From: Brasenia schreberi
Lineage: Eukaryota; Streptophyta; Magnoliopsida; Nymphaeales; Cabombaceae
Length of the DNA stretch: 64,000 bases
Reading direction: 5' to 3'
Assembly (NCBI GenBank): GCA_036023115.1
Contig: JAYKKT010000079.1
Coordinates: forward strand, 12,267,501 to 12,331,500
The notes below the pieces were generated by a model, which was not told the DNA's origin, searched no databases, and was given only the letters and a program-made list of their open reading frames with translations. A program made the position numbers and the translations under genes. Positions 12,676 to 25,176 of this stretch are shown in pieces (positions within the stretch are counted from its first letter, which is position 1; each line of letters opens with the position of its first letter).

Positions 12676-13848
12676 AAGATGCTTGTAAGTGGAAATGACC
12701 ATGTTTCCCAAATTAAGATGGCCCCAGCAAGAGCGTTAAAGAGCATGATTAATGCTATCCTTCCACACTGCACATCAATGGTGAGCAGTACGCCACGAAG
12801 ATAGCAATGTGAACCAAGAAGGGACAAGGAAACAGGAAGGGACTTCGCTGTTCTATTGACGTGCAGCTTAACCATCCATCCTCTCCATCTCGCTGACGTG
12901 CATGAATCTTATTGCTGCAGACATGCTGCAGTCTTGCTCACCACTGGCTCATATGAGTTGGCTCGCTTTGGATTTGAAAAATATATGGTGAAATTGACTA
13001 CGTTGTTTTTCTGTCACCGAGACACGCTAGGAGGAAACGAAAATACATACTGTTTCTGAATAAATTAACAGCATGGGACCTAACACGTGCCAAGTTGAAG
13101 TGTCTAGGTAACAATTCGCTCACCATGAATGAAGCACCAACATTTGTTTTTGGTAAAATAAAGGTCTTTAATTGAAGTTTAAGATGTTGATATCTTAGGT
13201 TATCATACTTAACCAGTGGCACGCTTGCTGTGAAGGCCTCGGACAATTATCAACTACTTGTTATATATTAATGAAACTTCTCATATTGATGGTCTAATGT
13301 CTAACGAGCTAAAAGAAGGCATGAATCTTGATATTTCTCAAACAAATTTTTTTTCTACCTTTTGACAGGTAAATCCCTCTGATATCACTTCCTTTTCACA
13401 ATGCTAGAGATAATGATGGTTGTCAATGCCCTCCATAAATCACTATGATCCTACAGAGCGGTGGATATGATAGTTTTCAGCGTCATGAAAGATAGCAAGA
13501 CTTGCATGATTGAGATGATGGAGTGAATTCGCGCGCACACAGACATATATTGTTCAGTTAGACTTGGTGAATATTCCTTTTATATGGTGAGAGAGGGGAT
13601 GTATATATAAACAACTACTGCGAAGTGCTTATTAGTGAGAGTTCTGAAAATTACCAGCAAATTAAAAGTGAAATAAGCTTTGTAAGTAGCAATTTCAAAC
13701 TTTCTATTCTTTTCCTTTTCTTTTTTCTGCCAAAGTTATTGGAGTTTAGAGGAAGGCAACAAGAGTAGACAGTGGAGTGCATGATGATTTTCTTTTCAGA
13801 AATAACGTCGTATCCTTTGGCCTCATATGGTGGTAATTAAGAGAGAAC

Positions 13849-13853
13849 GCGCG

Positions 13854-13887
<34 letters not shown>

Positions 13888-13889
13888 AT
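13849..13889. repeat. Compound GC/AC/AT microsatellite
   Basis: GCGCGC followed by (CA)n and then (TA)n, about 40 bp of alternating purine-pyrimidine sequence roughly 0.9 kb before the GH3 start codon. Confidence 0.9.
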
Positions 13890-14135
13890 AATGAATAATA
13901 TATTCTTTGCCCTGTATGCATAATTTCATTGTTTTATGTTTCATTTATGGATGATACCGAACTTTCAAAGTTTTACTGGAGTTGGTATCCTTTCCTCAAC
14001 CATCATACCATTGTTAACAATTAGATATTCATCTTTTCCTTTGATTGGATGAAGATACATAAAATATGATTTTATCTTTTGAATTTGGATGTTTCCTTTG
14101 TCACAGACGCGATTGGTATGTCAATTCAAACTTCA

Positions 14136-14141
14136 TGTCTC
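14136..14141 (+). promoter_or_regulatory. Candidate auxin response element TGTCTC
   Basis: A canonical ARF-binding hexamer TGTCTC lies about 480 bp before the GH3 TATA box. A TGTCTG variant is on the minus strand at 14532-14537, about 85 bp before the TATA. GH3 genes are classic auxin-induced genes, so these are the first sites to test. Single hexamers also occur by chance. Confidence 0.45.
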
Positions 14142-14619
14142 ACTATCCTTCCTTTCTTATTTGGATTCCTGATCTAGTAGGTTAAGCTTGTCTAGTTCTT
14201 TATAACAAAAGTCGGCTAGTTTCAATGGGCGCCAAGAAAAGCATTATATTCACGGAAAGTGCCTTTGAAGCCCTACAACATAAGTTCATCTTCTGGGATA
14301 TGTTTGCGTCCAATAAAAGGAATTGTGAAAGAAGAAGCTTTTGTTAACAAATCTTCATTTTCCTACAACTGGTCAATCATTTCCAAGCCAAGCTGAACCA
14401 GAGGAAAGCAAGAGGCCGGCAAGCCAAGCCAACTTCGCCACCTATTTGCTGTTAGGCCCACCAAAGGCAAGCAATCACAGAATGCCCACACGGCAACCTT
14501 CAGTCAAACCGCAAAAGAAAGAGTGATCTGGCAGACAAATAAACATACGCACGCGGGAACATTTACACGTACAGAGAGAGTCACTATTGTTTGTACTCGT
14601 CCTCTGTAGAAAACCCCTC

Positions 14620-14628
14620 TATAAATAA
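14620..14628 (+). promoter_or_regulatory. TATA box of the GH3 gene
   Basis: TATAAATAA in good plant context (CCCCTCTATAAATAAGAG) lies 165 bp before the ATG. This implies transcription starts near 14650 and a 5' leader of roughly 140 nt ending in an A-run directly before the start codon. Confidence 0.75.
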
Positions 14629-14792
14629 GAGACCATGAGGAGCCATTCTCTCCACAGATAAATTCACATCCTCCTGTATTCAATTGAGAGGCAGAGAGAG
14701 TGTTGTTTAGTAGACTTCCTGAGAGAAAATTGCAATAGATTTCCTTGCCTTTGTGCGGCTAAAGAAGTTGGATTGGTGATTATATAAAAAAA

Positions 14793-17700
14793 ATGGTGAT
14801 GGCGCAAGAAGCCGCAAGCCCCATCATGAGGCTCAAGCCTTCTGCTTCGGACTCCAAACCGGATCGAGAAGCACTGGAATTCATTGACAAGATGACGAAC
14901 TATACGGACCAAGTGCAGGAGAGGGTGCTGGACGAAATCCTCTCTAGAAACGCCACTACGGAGTACCTGCAGAGGCACGGCCTCGCAGGCAAAACTGACC
15001 GGAAAACCTTCAAGTCTATGCTTCCTGTAGTCACTTACGAGGACCTACTCCCGGAGATCCGCCGGATCGCTAACGGCGACAGGTCCCCTATCTTGTCAGC
15101 TTACCCCATCTCCGAGTTCCTCACTAGGTACCAACTTTCTTCCTCCTCTTCTTTTCTTTGTCTTTATGCAATCAGCAGAATATTATTGTTATTATTCCCG
15201 CAGCTCCGGAACATCCGCCGGCGAACGGAAACTGATGCCTACTATAGAGGAAGAGCTTGACAGAAGACAAGGGCTCTACAACTTACTCATGCCCGTCATG
15301 AACAAGTAAGGGTTCTCTCTGAAACTCTTAAACTTCATTTTTCATATTCTTAAAGCTATTATGCATTCATCTCCGTATATTGTCATCGAAATAAGACTTC
15401 CATCTTGCATCAATCAAAGCTTATATGAAGTATGTCATGCTATTCGTATTAGTGGTTAAGGTCAAAGTTACTCTTAGTTCATTTAGCACCACTCTTGTCA
15501 TCAGTCATGTTCTTCAACTAAGCTAAATCTTCATGCAGATTACTTCTCTGAAAATTGACACTATTGAGTATTTGCCCCTCCCGCTCTCTCTTGTTATTAG
15601 CTCCTCTTTTTGATTACTAGATCAAAAGTACTAGCAAGACAGTGACAAATTCCAGCTTGACGGATTACTTCTCTTCTTATTAAGTCAAAAGTATTGTTAG
15701 TTGAGTCTTAGTTCATTTATCATTTCATTAACATGAAGCAATACACTGACAAATTTGATTTGTCTCCTTCCTGGACAGTTCATATCCGCTCAGCTCAAGA
15801 AGGACATTGAAATTAATGCAAACTCATAACTCGCTCAGATTGAAAGGAATTGCATGTTTTGGTCCAACTATCGCCATTCATGCTCGATAATGCCTGAATG
15901 GCTCGATGTGACCGCACACTCTAGATGCAAGGAATAATATTAAGTGATGTGGATATTTACAGCCCTCAGGCATTCCCAAATAGTACTTTATTCAGGTCAT
16001 TAAGTACCGCAATCAATCGTGGGGAACGCCTATATTTTTTATTTTTCATCTTACAAATTTTTATCATGGACCACTTTGAGTAGATGGTTGTCCCTTCACT
16101 TCTCTCACAGGCCATCTACCATTATGAGAATATATATATAGAGAGAAAGCTTAATCCATACTAACATCAATCTATACTTAAACATACTAAAAAAATCTCA
16201 ACCGTTCGATCCACGACATCCTCAAGCATTCCCAAGCATTCCATGTGCTGCAGTCTTGGCCTATATATTGTTACTATATATAGCTGCTAATCATCATTAT
16301 GGTTCAAATGCGATGTATCTGATTGCTTGATAATAAGATTGAGTTATATTTGTATGGTGTGAATCTGATCTCTATTTACTTGTGTCCCTCCATGATTACA
16401 ATTGCTAGTTCATGCATGCATCTATTTATATATTATCTGAGCTAATCCACGTAAGTAAATGTGTGGTGTGCAGGTATGTTCCTGGCCTGGACAAAGGCAA
16501 AGCCCTCTATTTCCTCTTTGTTAAGACGGAGGCCCGGACCCCTGGAGGCCTTCCAGCACGCCCTGTGCTCACAAGTTACTACAAGAGCTCCCACTTCCTC
16601 TCACGCCCAGCTGACCCTTACACCAAATACACCAGCCCCACTCCTTCCATCCTATGCACCGACTCATTCCAAAGCATGTATACCCAAATGCTTGCCGGGC
16701 TCATTGACCGGGTAGCCGTCCTGCGCATGGGTGCAGTCTTTGCATCAGGCCTACTCCGTGCGATCCACTTCCTTGAGCTTCATTATCGGGCACTTGCCAC
16801 AGATCTTGAGAATGGGACATTGGATTCCCGGATCACTCATCTCGAAATCCGCACTGCCATGAAACACATGATCAAACCCGACCCGGAGAATGCGGCACAC
16901 GTGCGGGCCGAGTGTGAAAAGGGAAATTGGGAGGGAATCATAAAAAGGATTTGGCCAAACACCAAGTATTTGGATGTTATAGTGACCGGTGCAATGGCTC
17001 AGTACATCCCTACCTTGAATTTCTACAGTGGAGGTCTCCCTTTGGCTTGCACCATGTATGCTTCATCTGAGTGCTATTTTGGATTGAACTTGAACCCCAT
17101 GAGCAAACCAAGTGAGGTGGCTTACACCATTATGCCTAACATGGCCTACTTTGAGTTCTTACCTGTGGGCTCCCCTGAGGGTAATGATCAGAAGAAGGGG
17201 AAAGAGATGGAACTTGTGGATTTAGCCAATGTCGAAATGGGAAAAGAGTATGAGCTCGTGATCACAACTTATTCTGGTAAGTTTGATCTTCCAGTATCAT
17301 AATTTTAAGTATAATAACATGAAATTCTCCTTTTCAAAATCAAATAATTCCACTGCACCTTGTCCTAAATTTGCGTGTTAACGTCTTTAGTTTCAAAAAC
17401 AGGTCTCTACCGTTATAGAGTGGGAGATATCTTGAGAGTTGCCGGTTTCCATAACAACGCACCTCAGTTCGGCTTCATTCGCCGGAAAAATGTTCTCTTG
17501 AGCATCGACTCGGACAAAACCGATGAGACTGAATTGCAGAGGGCAATTGCCACAGCTGAGGCCACCCATCTTGCTGCCTATAAAACAAGAGTGGTCGAAT
17601 ATACCAGCTATGCTGACACTAAAACAATACCAGGACACTATGTCATATACTGGGAGCTCTCTGTAGATGAAAAGGTCAAAACTCGGTTGCCGGCAAGAGT

Positions 17701-17998
17701 CCTAGAAAAAAGCTGCCTGACAATCGAGAACTCGTTGAATTCAGTTTACCGGCAAGGGCGCGTCTATGAATCTATTGGGCCATTGGAGATCAGAATTGTG
17801 AAGAATGGTACGTTTGATGAGCTAATGGATTATGCCATATCAAGAGGCGCTTCTATCAATCAGTACAAAGTTCCTAGATGTGTGAACTTCACTCCAATTG
17901 TTGAATTACTAGATGCACGAGTTGTATCAACACAAATCAGTCAAGGATTACCAACATATTCTCCCAAGCAGCAGATAAAAGATCAAACAAGGAATTGA
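14793..17998 (+). CDS. GH3: GH3 indole-3-acetic acid-amido synthetase, 4 exons
   Basis: Exons are 14793-15127, 15204-15305, 16474-17276 and 17403-17998. All junctions are GT-AG and the frame is kept throughout, giving 1836 nt and 611 residues, a usual GH3 length. GH3 enzymes are cytosolic ANL-type acyl-adenylating enzymes that join amino acids to auxin or related acids and so lower free hormone. The ATP-binding motif [10 protein letters not shown] is at residues 112-121, assembled across intron 1. [14 protein letters not shown] lies in exon 3 and the nucleotide-binding GLYRYRVGD opens exon 4. [16 protein letters not shown] and VRRK-type RRKNVLLS blocks are also present. Similarity is closest to group II (IAA-conjugating) members by my reading; substrate is inferred. 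A second in-frame ATG at 14799 has better context. No disabling change is visible. Confidence 0.95.
15306..16473 (+). other. Large intron 2 of GH3
   Basis: A 1168-nt intron bounded by GTAAGG and TGCAG, far longer than introns 1 (76 nt) and 3 (126 nt). No transposon was identified inside, although similar phrases CATTCCCAA(A/G) occur near 15970 and 16229. Confidence 0.85.
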
Positions 17999-20255
17999 TT
18001 TTATTGGTAAAAACCCTCTGTACATGCAATTTTCTGGCTGCTGACTTTTACGGGAAGCGAAAAACGAAGGCTGCTAGCTAAGGACTGAATGATATAGTCT
18101 TAGTTATTCGATAGGGTTTGTTGTGCTTGTACAGAACTGTGTAATACTCTTCTTCTGCTTTTCCTTTGTGTAAAGGAACTCAAAAGATTGATGAAATTGG
18201 GTGTGATTGATGTGACCCGCAAGTTTTTTACCTTGCCATTTCGTGTTGTGCTACATTAGCCTTTAACAGAAATTAGAGGAAGGTGGCCTCTTTTCCTAAT
18301 TTCACAAATTTCTTTTAAACGAAAAGATCTTTTTAAAAAAAAATGACTTCTAACAAAATGGTTTTATCTTGAACGAGTGAGGATCCAATAAGAATCGTAA
18401 GAGGAAATTTAGAGAGCAAGTTTCTAGCGAGCTGAAGCAAGGAAGAAAAAGCGTATAAAAGAGGACATAAGTAAAAGTGGTGTGAGATCTCTGAAAAACT
18501 CTTGGACATCTTTAACAAAGAAACTAATTCGCTACTAAAACCTCCTCGTGGAAAACCGGGCCTCACGATGAAGGTCCAATGACGATCCCTCTTTAGCTAC
18601 TTCACAAGCTTTCGCAGGTTTAAAATTATTTTCAGTGTTTGGGCCTTCAAAGCACGATAAATAGGTGACTGGATCGAGAAAGCAAGATCTTTGACCAGTT
18701 ATAAGCTTATTCTATTGTATTCAACAAGGCGAAACTAACAGATCACTTTACAACTTCGAGTTCGCTGTCATTCGTACCTTTCCGGGCGTCGAGCCAGAGT
18801 ATGACGTTTTCTACAAGCTATTATTAAAAGCATTACTTAATTAATCTACTTTGAGCATTTGGATTTCAAGCAATTGAGTCTTATAGACCCGATCTAATAT
18901 CCAACGAGCTTGTGGCGCTGCAGCCAGCCAAGCTTGACCAGCATTGACCCCCAAGGCCATATGGGCCTGCTTCAAATATGGGCCGGCTCCCGGGCCATGC
19001 CCATTTTGGCATCTCTAGTCTCCTTCTCTACTTGCATATATTGATTTACTTGAATTCTCGTTGGTGGAAAAGTGGAACTGAATGCCCTTTCATTTGCCTT
19101 AATAAACCCTAATACAATCAGCTTTGGCAGTTTACAACCCACAGAGCTCGATCGATGTGGACATAGGACTCATTCATGCCACGTGGCTAAATCCTGCAAA
19201 CTATTGATAATTCAATGGCAATATAACCCAATAAGATCAAACAAAAAATCCAACTGTATTTATTTATATATAATTATAATCCAATAATAAAAAACTAGAA
19301 AAATAAAATAAAAGTTGAACTACAAACAACCTATCAAATCCTATCATAATATAGTGAAATAAAAAGATCATATCCTCAAGTGTTCCAACCACTTCACCTC
19401 TTCTTATTAGGTCTTGTAATATTAAATAAAAATATGAACACAATAACTGTACTCGTAGATGGATGTGGTTTCTCTACAACTATAACATACAAAAGACATT
19501 CTTTTCAATTCATATATCACAATAAAAAATCTATATCATAAATTTCAATCAATATCATCATGTCAAATATGCATGCATATTCAAGCACTCCAAGTTTAAT
19601 TACAACCTCTGGACCTCCACCATGTACAACCAAAGCCATGCCATAGAAATCCTCCAAACCCTCTTGTATGGCCACATGGCCTTCGATGGTGTCCTCAGCA
19701 TGTCGAACCAAGGACCTTAACGACCAAATCACCAACTTGTTAGGTCCATCCCCTCATGTCTACGGGATAATATATTTGGATATCATACTAGGTCCACCTT
19801 CCAGATCCACCTTGGGCCACCTCTTAGGTTTTGTATCTCCACATCTATATCATGTGTCCAATTACTATACCAAAATTGCATATCCATATATAGTATCAAA
19901 TCTATTTTACTTTATATAAACTCTCTACACTTATTGATTAGTTCCACATGTCTCTAGCATAGGTATGTCATATAGCTAGACATGAGTAAAAATCTGGTTG
20001 AATCTTTCATTTTTCGTCATGTTTACGGACTCCTTCACTCCACTCTTTCATCACAAAGTATCTCTCTCTCTCTAACTCCACTCTCAACCATGTGAAGGGA
20101 GGACAATTTCATTGCCCTTTATGATGATCCTGCGATGACCGTGCTAGGATCTTTGTAGCCACCGTGCATGCCTATTTTAGGAAGGCCTCATGCTGGAAAC
20201 GACTTAGGTCGAATCCAATAAAATCTAACCCAACTCATATTTCACATTCTACACT
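17999..20255. other. GH3 3' region and unassigned intergenic sequence
   Basis: The first 200 bp presumably hold the GH3 3' UTR; no clear AATAAA signal is present. The remainder has no recognised coding content. The part nearest 20255 could be the 3' LTR of the minus-strand chromovirus, since a candidate LTR start TGTAGAATGTG reads on the minus strand there. I could not find its other end. Confidence 0.35.
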
Positions 20256-20270
20256 CATAAATTTTTTGTC

Positions 20271-20450
20271 CTTAGAATTGAAATCATACCTGAAGAGATA
20301 GGGGTGCTTCTCTAGGATCTCTTCCTCCATCTCCTATATGGCTTTATTCGACGAGTCGTTGCTCCAATCAACCTTAACTAGCCTTAACACATGTCGATAG
20401 AGAACATGTTCCTTTTAGTTGATTATAGCGATTAGATACTCCCTATAAGT
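20271..20450 (-). pseudogene. Chromovirus pol C-terminal fragment
   Basis: Minus-strand translation gives the tail of a Tekay/del-type Ty3/gypsy polyprotein: LRLVKVDWSN, then a MEEEILEKHPYLF end that matches the family's EDEMRERYPHLF. It continues across Element I into 37088: the HVSMLRKYFPDHS block on the far side is completed here. A few in-frame stops show it is dead. Confidence 0.75.
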
Positions 20451-21289
20451 TGTAAACACCCAAAAACTTTTCATAACAAAACAATTTTTAGAATTTTTGG
20501 CCTTTTTCAAAGAAAGATTACAGTTTTGGGTCTTTTAAGGGCTTTTCAAATAAAAATACCTTAAAAAAACTCATTTTCGGGCCAAAATTTTGTAGCAACC
20601 TCAAAATAAGGGTATATTGCATCCCTCTAAAAAAAATCTCATTTTCATAAAAGCTCAAAAAAGTGAATATTTTGCCCTCAAGACAAAATTAGAAGGATTT
20701 TGCTTTTTCAAATGATTGTCTTCAAATAAAGTATGATTTCAAATAATTTTTAAAGAAACAAATGAAAATAAGACATTGGAAACCAAGCCCACAAAATGTT
20801 TGGAAATTAATAAATTTACAAAATTACAAAAACTCTAAAATTTCAAAACAAACCAAATCCAAACAAGACCTCAAAAACTTGCCCGATCGATGATAGTCTT
20901 ACTCAAATACCCTATACCCAAGGGTTAAAGTGGTTCGATACCCTACACCCATCAAAAGGGTTAAAGTGGTTGAAACAATAAAGACTAACTCACGGAGCGA
21001 AAGCAGATTACCCATGCAAATGAATACTGGGAATGAAACTCAGTTATTTTCTAACAAAAATATTTGAAGATTTCATTAAACTTGATGTTTTCAAATATAA
21101 ACAAAATGGTTTTAAAGAAAATATTTGAAACAATACGTGAAACTCGAATCAGAAGGAGGCAAATTCTCTAGAAAGAGGATATGGTAAGAACTAAAAAGGC
21201 AAGTTCGATACAAAGGAAAGTCGACATTCAAGAGAAAGGAAATAGCCTAACTTGGCAAGATATGAGCAGCCATTGCCAGGACGACTTCA

Positions 21290-21580
21290 ACATCATTGGA
21301 TCATATGACTTACCATGGGCAACATTAGTACTCGATTTGGTAAGCCACCAAGATGGGCAGGATGATTTCACCATAAGTGAAACAAAATGACTTACCATGG
21401 GCAGCATTGGTGCCTAATTTGATAATCCATCAAGATTGCCTAGCCAACTTTAGCATAAGAAGACGAGATGACTTGCCATGGGCAACATTGGTGCTCGATT
21501 TGGAAAGCCATCAAGCCCTTGCTTGGCCGAATTCAGCAGCCTTCGTGCCCGATTTGGTAGACCATGAGACAGTCATGGGC
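21290..21580 (+). repeat. Degenerate tandem block in L1
   Basis: A phrase ACTTACCATGGGC(A)GCATT...CGATTTGGTAAGCCATCAAG recurs about every 90-100 bp, three times or more. The same block is in L2 (from about 35050). It is non-coding low-order repetition inside the LTR U3 region. Confidence 0.6.
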
Positions 21581-21585
21581 TGACC

Positions 21586-21795
21586 AATTTCAGCAGGATT
21601 AGAGAAGGCAAGGTCTAGCCGATTTCAGCATAATTGGAGAACGCAAGGTCCATCCGATTTCAGTAGGATTAGACAAGGCAAGGTCCAATCGATTTCAGCA
21701 AGATTAGAGAAGGCAAGGTCCAACCAATTTCAGCATGATTGGAGAAGGCAAGGTATAGCCGAATTTAACAAGATTGAAGTGGACAACTTACCATC
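21586..21795 (+). repeat. 35-bp tandem repeat in L1
   Basis: Units of the form GATTTCAGCAGGATTAGAGA plus AGGCAAGGTCCA begin at 21586, 21621, 21656, 21691, 21726 and 21761. The period is exactly 35 bp with some decay. A shorter version is in L2 at about 35338-35460. Confidence 0.85.
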
Positions 21796-22052
21796 TTAGG
21801 TCCAGCCATGAGACAACCATGGGCTGACCGATTTTAGCAAGGTTAGGCAACTTACCACATTAGACAACCATAGGTCTAGCCAATTTCAAGCAGGATTGGA
21901 TAAAGCCTTGGCGTTCGATTTGGTAGGCCATTGGACAGCCACAAGCCTAGCCAATTTTAACAGGAGTAACTTACCATATTACAGGTCCAGCCATTAAGTA
22001 AGTTGACATACAAGGAGCAGCAGCAAGGGGCGATCAAAGAGGAAACTCTACA

Positions 22053-22060
22053 TATATAAA
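22053..22060 (+). promoter_or_regulatory. TATA box in Element I 5' LTR
   Basis: TATATAAA followed by AGGGCCC. The equivalent site in the 3' LTR (35737-35744) has become TCAATAAA. The GA-rich leader begins about 115 bp downstream. Confidence 0.65.
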
Positions 22061-23068
22061 AGGGCCCTTGAGGGGACTCACAAAGCATCAAAAATCGAAG
22101 TCAATCCAACATCATCGATCAATCCATCCAAGAATCATCCAATTAAGCATCAATCCAAGGAAATCCGTGAGCATGAAGAGAGGGAGAGAACAAGAGAAAG
22201 AGAGAGGAAGAGAGAAAGAAGGAGGAAGAGGAGGCTACCAACTGCCGGCCACCATCCCATTCTTCCGCATCACAGGTCATTTCTTCCCTAATCTTTTCAA
22301 TACTATTTTCTCCTCTTTTATTCAAGTTAATGGGGTTGTAATTAAGGAGCTATTGTCTCTATTTTATTGTAATAATTTAGGATTTTATGTTGCCCCATTT
22401 CCTTTACAGATACATGCTATATGCATTTGATTTTTTATTCTTTCTACCCCGATATACATTATAAGATCATATATATCATAATCTCCTCTATGCTATGCTA
22501 TAATCATAATTTCATTCATTTTAATTATTGTAGATTATCTTTTGATTCAGACGAAATGCATGCACGTATCTTGTAAAAATTGAAAATTTGTTTTCTATAC
22601 TCTGTACATGTCAGATGAATGATTTTTATTTCCATACCTCCTATCCGAATGTACTGAAATTTTGCACACCTAATCTACACACACAGATACACTGTCCTTA
22701 ATCTCATTACTTTGTCTGCTTCTATGACTCTATTTCTCTATCATAGATTTGTCCTAAATACCTGAGTGAGATATATTCTCATATTTAGTTGTATACATCT
22801 ACAATACTTAATAAAAATAAAAATAGTTTCTGAATCTCCATGTAAAACTCTATTTTTGGTAAAATTTTAAGAATTTTTGGAGGTTCGAAAGCCATCCAAA
22901 AATATCAGGAAATAAGTCTCTGAAAATAGAACCAGTTTTTATTTTTCATGATTTGAAATATTTTGAGTCTAGAAGTAAGTTCACGATTTTTGTGAAGCTT
23001 TTGGAATTAAAATTTGATTTTGAAAACTCACTGGATCTTAAACAGTTTTTAAAGAATCTAAGTTGACC

Positions 23069-23167
23069 CTTGAGCATCGGTTCAAGAAGGCGTACATAAA
23101 AAAGAATTCACTTATCGTAAATCACTACAAAAGTCAGAAATCAATTTTACTAGTTTGAGTAAACTAG
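23069..23167 (+). promoter_or_regulatory. Paired hairpins near the 3' end of L1
   Basis: Hairpin 1 is CTTGA-GCATCGGT-TCAAG (23069-23086). Hairpin 2 is CTAGTTT-GAGT-AAACTAG (23150-23167). Both recur at the same distance from the LTR end in sister LTRs, with compensatory pair changes in subfamily B. They would lie in the U5-like part of the transcript leader. Confidence 0.6.
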
Positions 23168-23248
23168 CTGGCACAGTCACGCACTCGTATTTTGTGAATT
23201 TAGTTTCAAGTCTTTACATAGACTTTAGAATAAAAATTCACATCTACA

Positions 23249-23272
23249 GATTTGGCATGCCTGGTGAGACCT
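23249..23272 (+). promoter_or_regulatory. Primer binding site region of Element I
   Basis: Directly after the 5' LTR the sequence reads GA then TTTGGCATGCCTGGTGAGAC. The TTTGGC start is like PBS regions of Athila/Tat elements. The tRNA used cannot be assigned by eye. Confidence 0.5.
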
Positions 23273-23800
23273 GACTCTTAGATAATTGTTTGAATCCGGT
23301 ATTGGTTTTTAAAATAATTCACTTTTTAAAATCATGATTCTTAAAATTCATTGTTGATTTTTACAAAATAATGTCAAGTTTAGAGGATTCTTATGAGGTG
23401 TCAAGTCGAGCCTCATGCTTTGCAAGTCAATTTTCAAAAAAAATTCTAAAGAAAGTTTGAAAAACTAGGAAGATAGGATTGTCTCCCTAAAAAGGGAATT
23501 GAAAGAGCTAATGTTCGAGCGAGAAATCGCCCTATTAAGCCAAGAGGCTGATGTAGTAGAATCCTGCTCCTCTCATGGCAAACAACCAAGGGCTCATAGG
23601 ACATCTTATCACTCACGAAAATCTAAAGTGACCTCCAAATTTGAAGAGAAACCAGTACCCAAGTCCTTCACTGTTAAAGATAGGAGGGCCCTCCAACAAT
23701 TACTAAGGGGTCAAACTGTAGAAGTAAAAATTTCACTCCAAGCCTATGTAGAGACTTGAAGTAAACTTCTCAAATCTACTTTGCTTGCGCGAGCGTGCCA

Positions 23801-23900
23801 GCTAGTTTTCAAACTAGCAAAGTTTTGTAAATCAGACTTTTGAGCGATTGTGGCTAAGCAAGATCTTATCACCTTAGGCCTTCTTGAACCTATGCTCAAG
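23801..23900 (-). promoter_or_regulatory. Paired hairpins of S1
   Basis: On the minus strand hairpin 1 is CTTGA-GCATAGGT-TCAAG (23883-23900) and hairpin 2 pairs GCTAGTTT with AAACTAGC-like sequence (23801-23818). Confidence 0.55.
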
Positions 23901-25168
23901 GGTCAGCCTAGGCGCTTTGAGGACTCATTGGTGTAGATATGGTTCCAAATCCACTTCAAGAAAATCCAAGAAAAACTTAATCAAACTCGTGCACTAGGTG
24001 TTTTGGAAGACAAAATTTGTATCAAGTTCTGAAAAACAGAAACCGGTTCTGTTTTCAGACCTTACTTTCTAATTTTCTTTTAGTGTCTTTCAAGTTTTCA
24101 AAAATCATGAAAATTTCACGATGAACAAGGAGCAATGTAGAGGGTTTGAAAATATTTTTGTTCTATTTTTGGAAGCTGTGATTCTTCGGAATTAAATCCA
24201 GAAAGTGTCTCTGCTCAGACACTCAGGATTGCTCTGTCACAGAAATACAAAGATTCACAAAAGAGTTTTTATCTCGGTGCACAAAGCTTTGATTTTGGTG
24301 AATTTTATTTTGTTAAAAAGCTATAGATGTCAGCTTTCCAATGAACCTTCACTCGATTTGGATAACTACACAAAGAGTTTTGTGATGATTACCCATGATC
24401 TATTCAGTAAAAACAGTTTTGACAGAAATAGTTCTGGTTTTTTCCGATCTTACATACTTTTAATTACGTGGTTGCACGACCCTAAAATTTTTGAATTTTT
24501 TTTTCAGATATGAGCTTTGTGTGTAGATGAAGTATTCCAAATTTAAGATCAATCAGAGCAGAAATGAAGAAATAAAAATTAAAACATCATACATATGCAG
24601 AGATGTTGAAAACATTTTTTCTGTGTTTTTACAACATACGTGATGTAACTCACTCAAATTTAAATGGCATAATCACAGCAACCCAAAGTAAATTGCTGAA
24701 GGGAAATGAATGTAAATATGTATATTAGCTTAAGCATAGAGGGGGTTAGGAGTTATAGGAGTTTTATAGAATATAGATAAGTATAATCAAGAAACCAAAC
24801 AAGTAGAGTTCATAGGAAATGAAATTGACAGCATATCTACTTGCTATTACAACATGGGAGGAGACAAAGCTCCATTATTACAACCCCTTCCTTGAATTGA
24901 ATGTTAAGAGAAAAATTAAGATTGGAATAGGGAAAGAAATACTCACTTAGCAGCCCAAGAACCGGATTCACAATGGGGAATTCGACCCCTTCTTTTTTTG
25001 GATCCACCCCTTCTTCTTCCTCCCTTTTCTCTCTTCTCTCTTCTTTTCTCTCACTCTCTCTCTAACTTGGAGCACTTCTCCTCTCTCCTAAGCTCTCCCT
25101 CTCTCTCCCCTCACATTTTGGCAAGTCCTTCCAAGTGCTAGATGTTGGAAACATCCCCCCTTGGCCTC

Positions 25169-25176
25169 TATTTATA
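25169..25176 (-). promoter_or_regulatory. TATA box in S1
   Basis: TATAAATA on the minus strand, about 60 bp before the reversed GA-rich (CT on the plus strand) leader. Confidence 0.55.

Larger units (their letters stand above)
11322..14135. other. Intergenic region upstream of GH3
   Basis: No coding segment is recognised on either strand. It holds the two microsatellites listed separately and otherwise unique-looking AT-rich sequence. Confidence 0.4.
20451..23248 (+). repeat. Element I 5' LTR (subfamily A, L1)
   Basis: Starts TGTAAACACCC and ends CATCTACA, 2798 bp. It contains tandem phrases around AGGGTTAAAGTGGTT, 35-bp tandem repeats, TATATAAA at 22053, a GA-rich tract (22170-22235) and two hairpins near its end. 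Relative to L2 it lacks about 230 bp near 22690. L1 and L2 differ at many positions, so the insertion is old. Confidence 0.9.

Noticed and set aside
21181..21583. Open frames in L1 that look like repeated peptides
   Set aside because: They track the non-coding tandem repeats of the LTR and lie before its TATA box.
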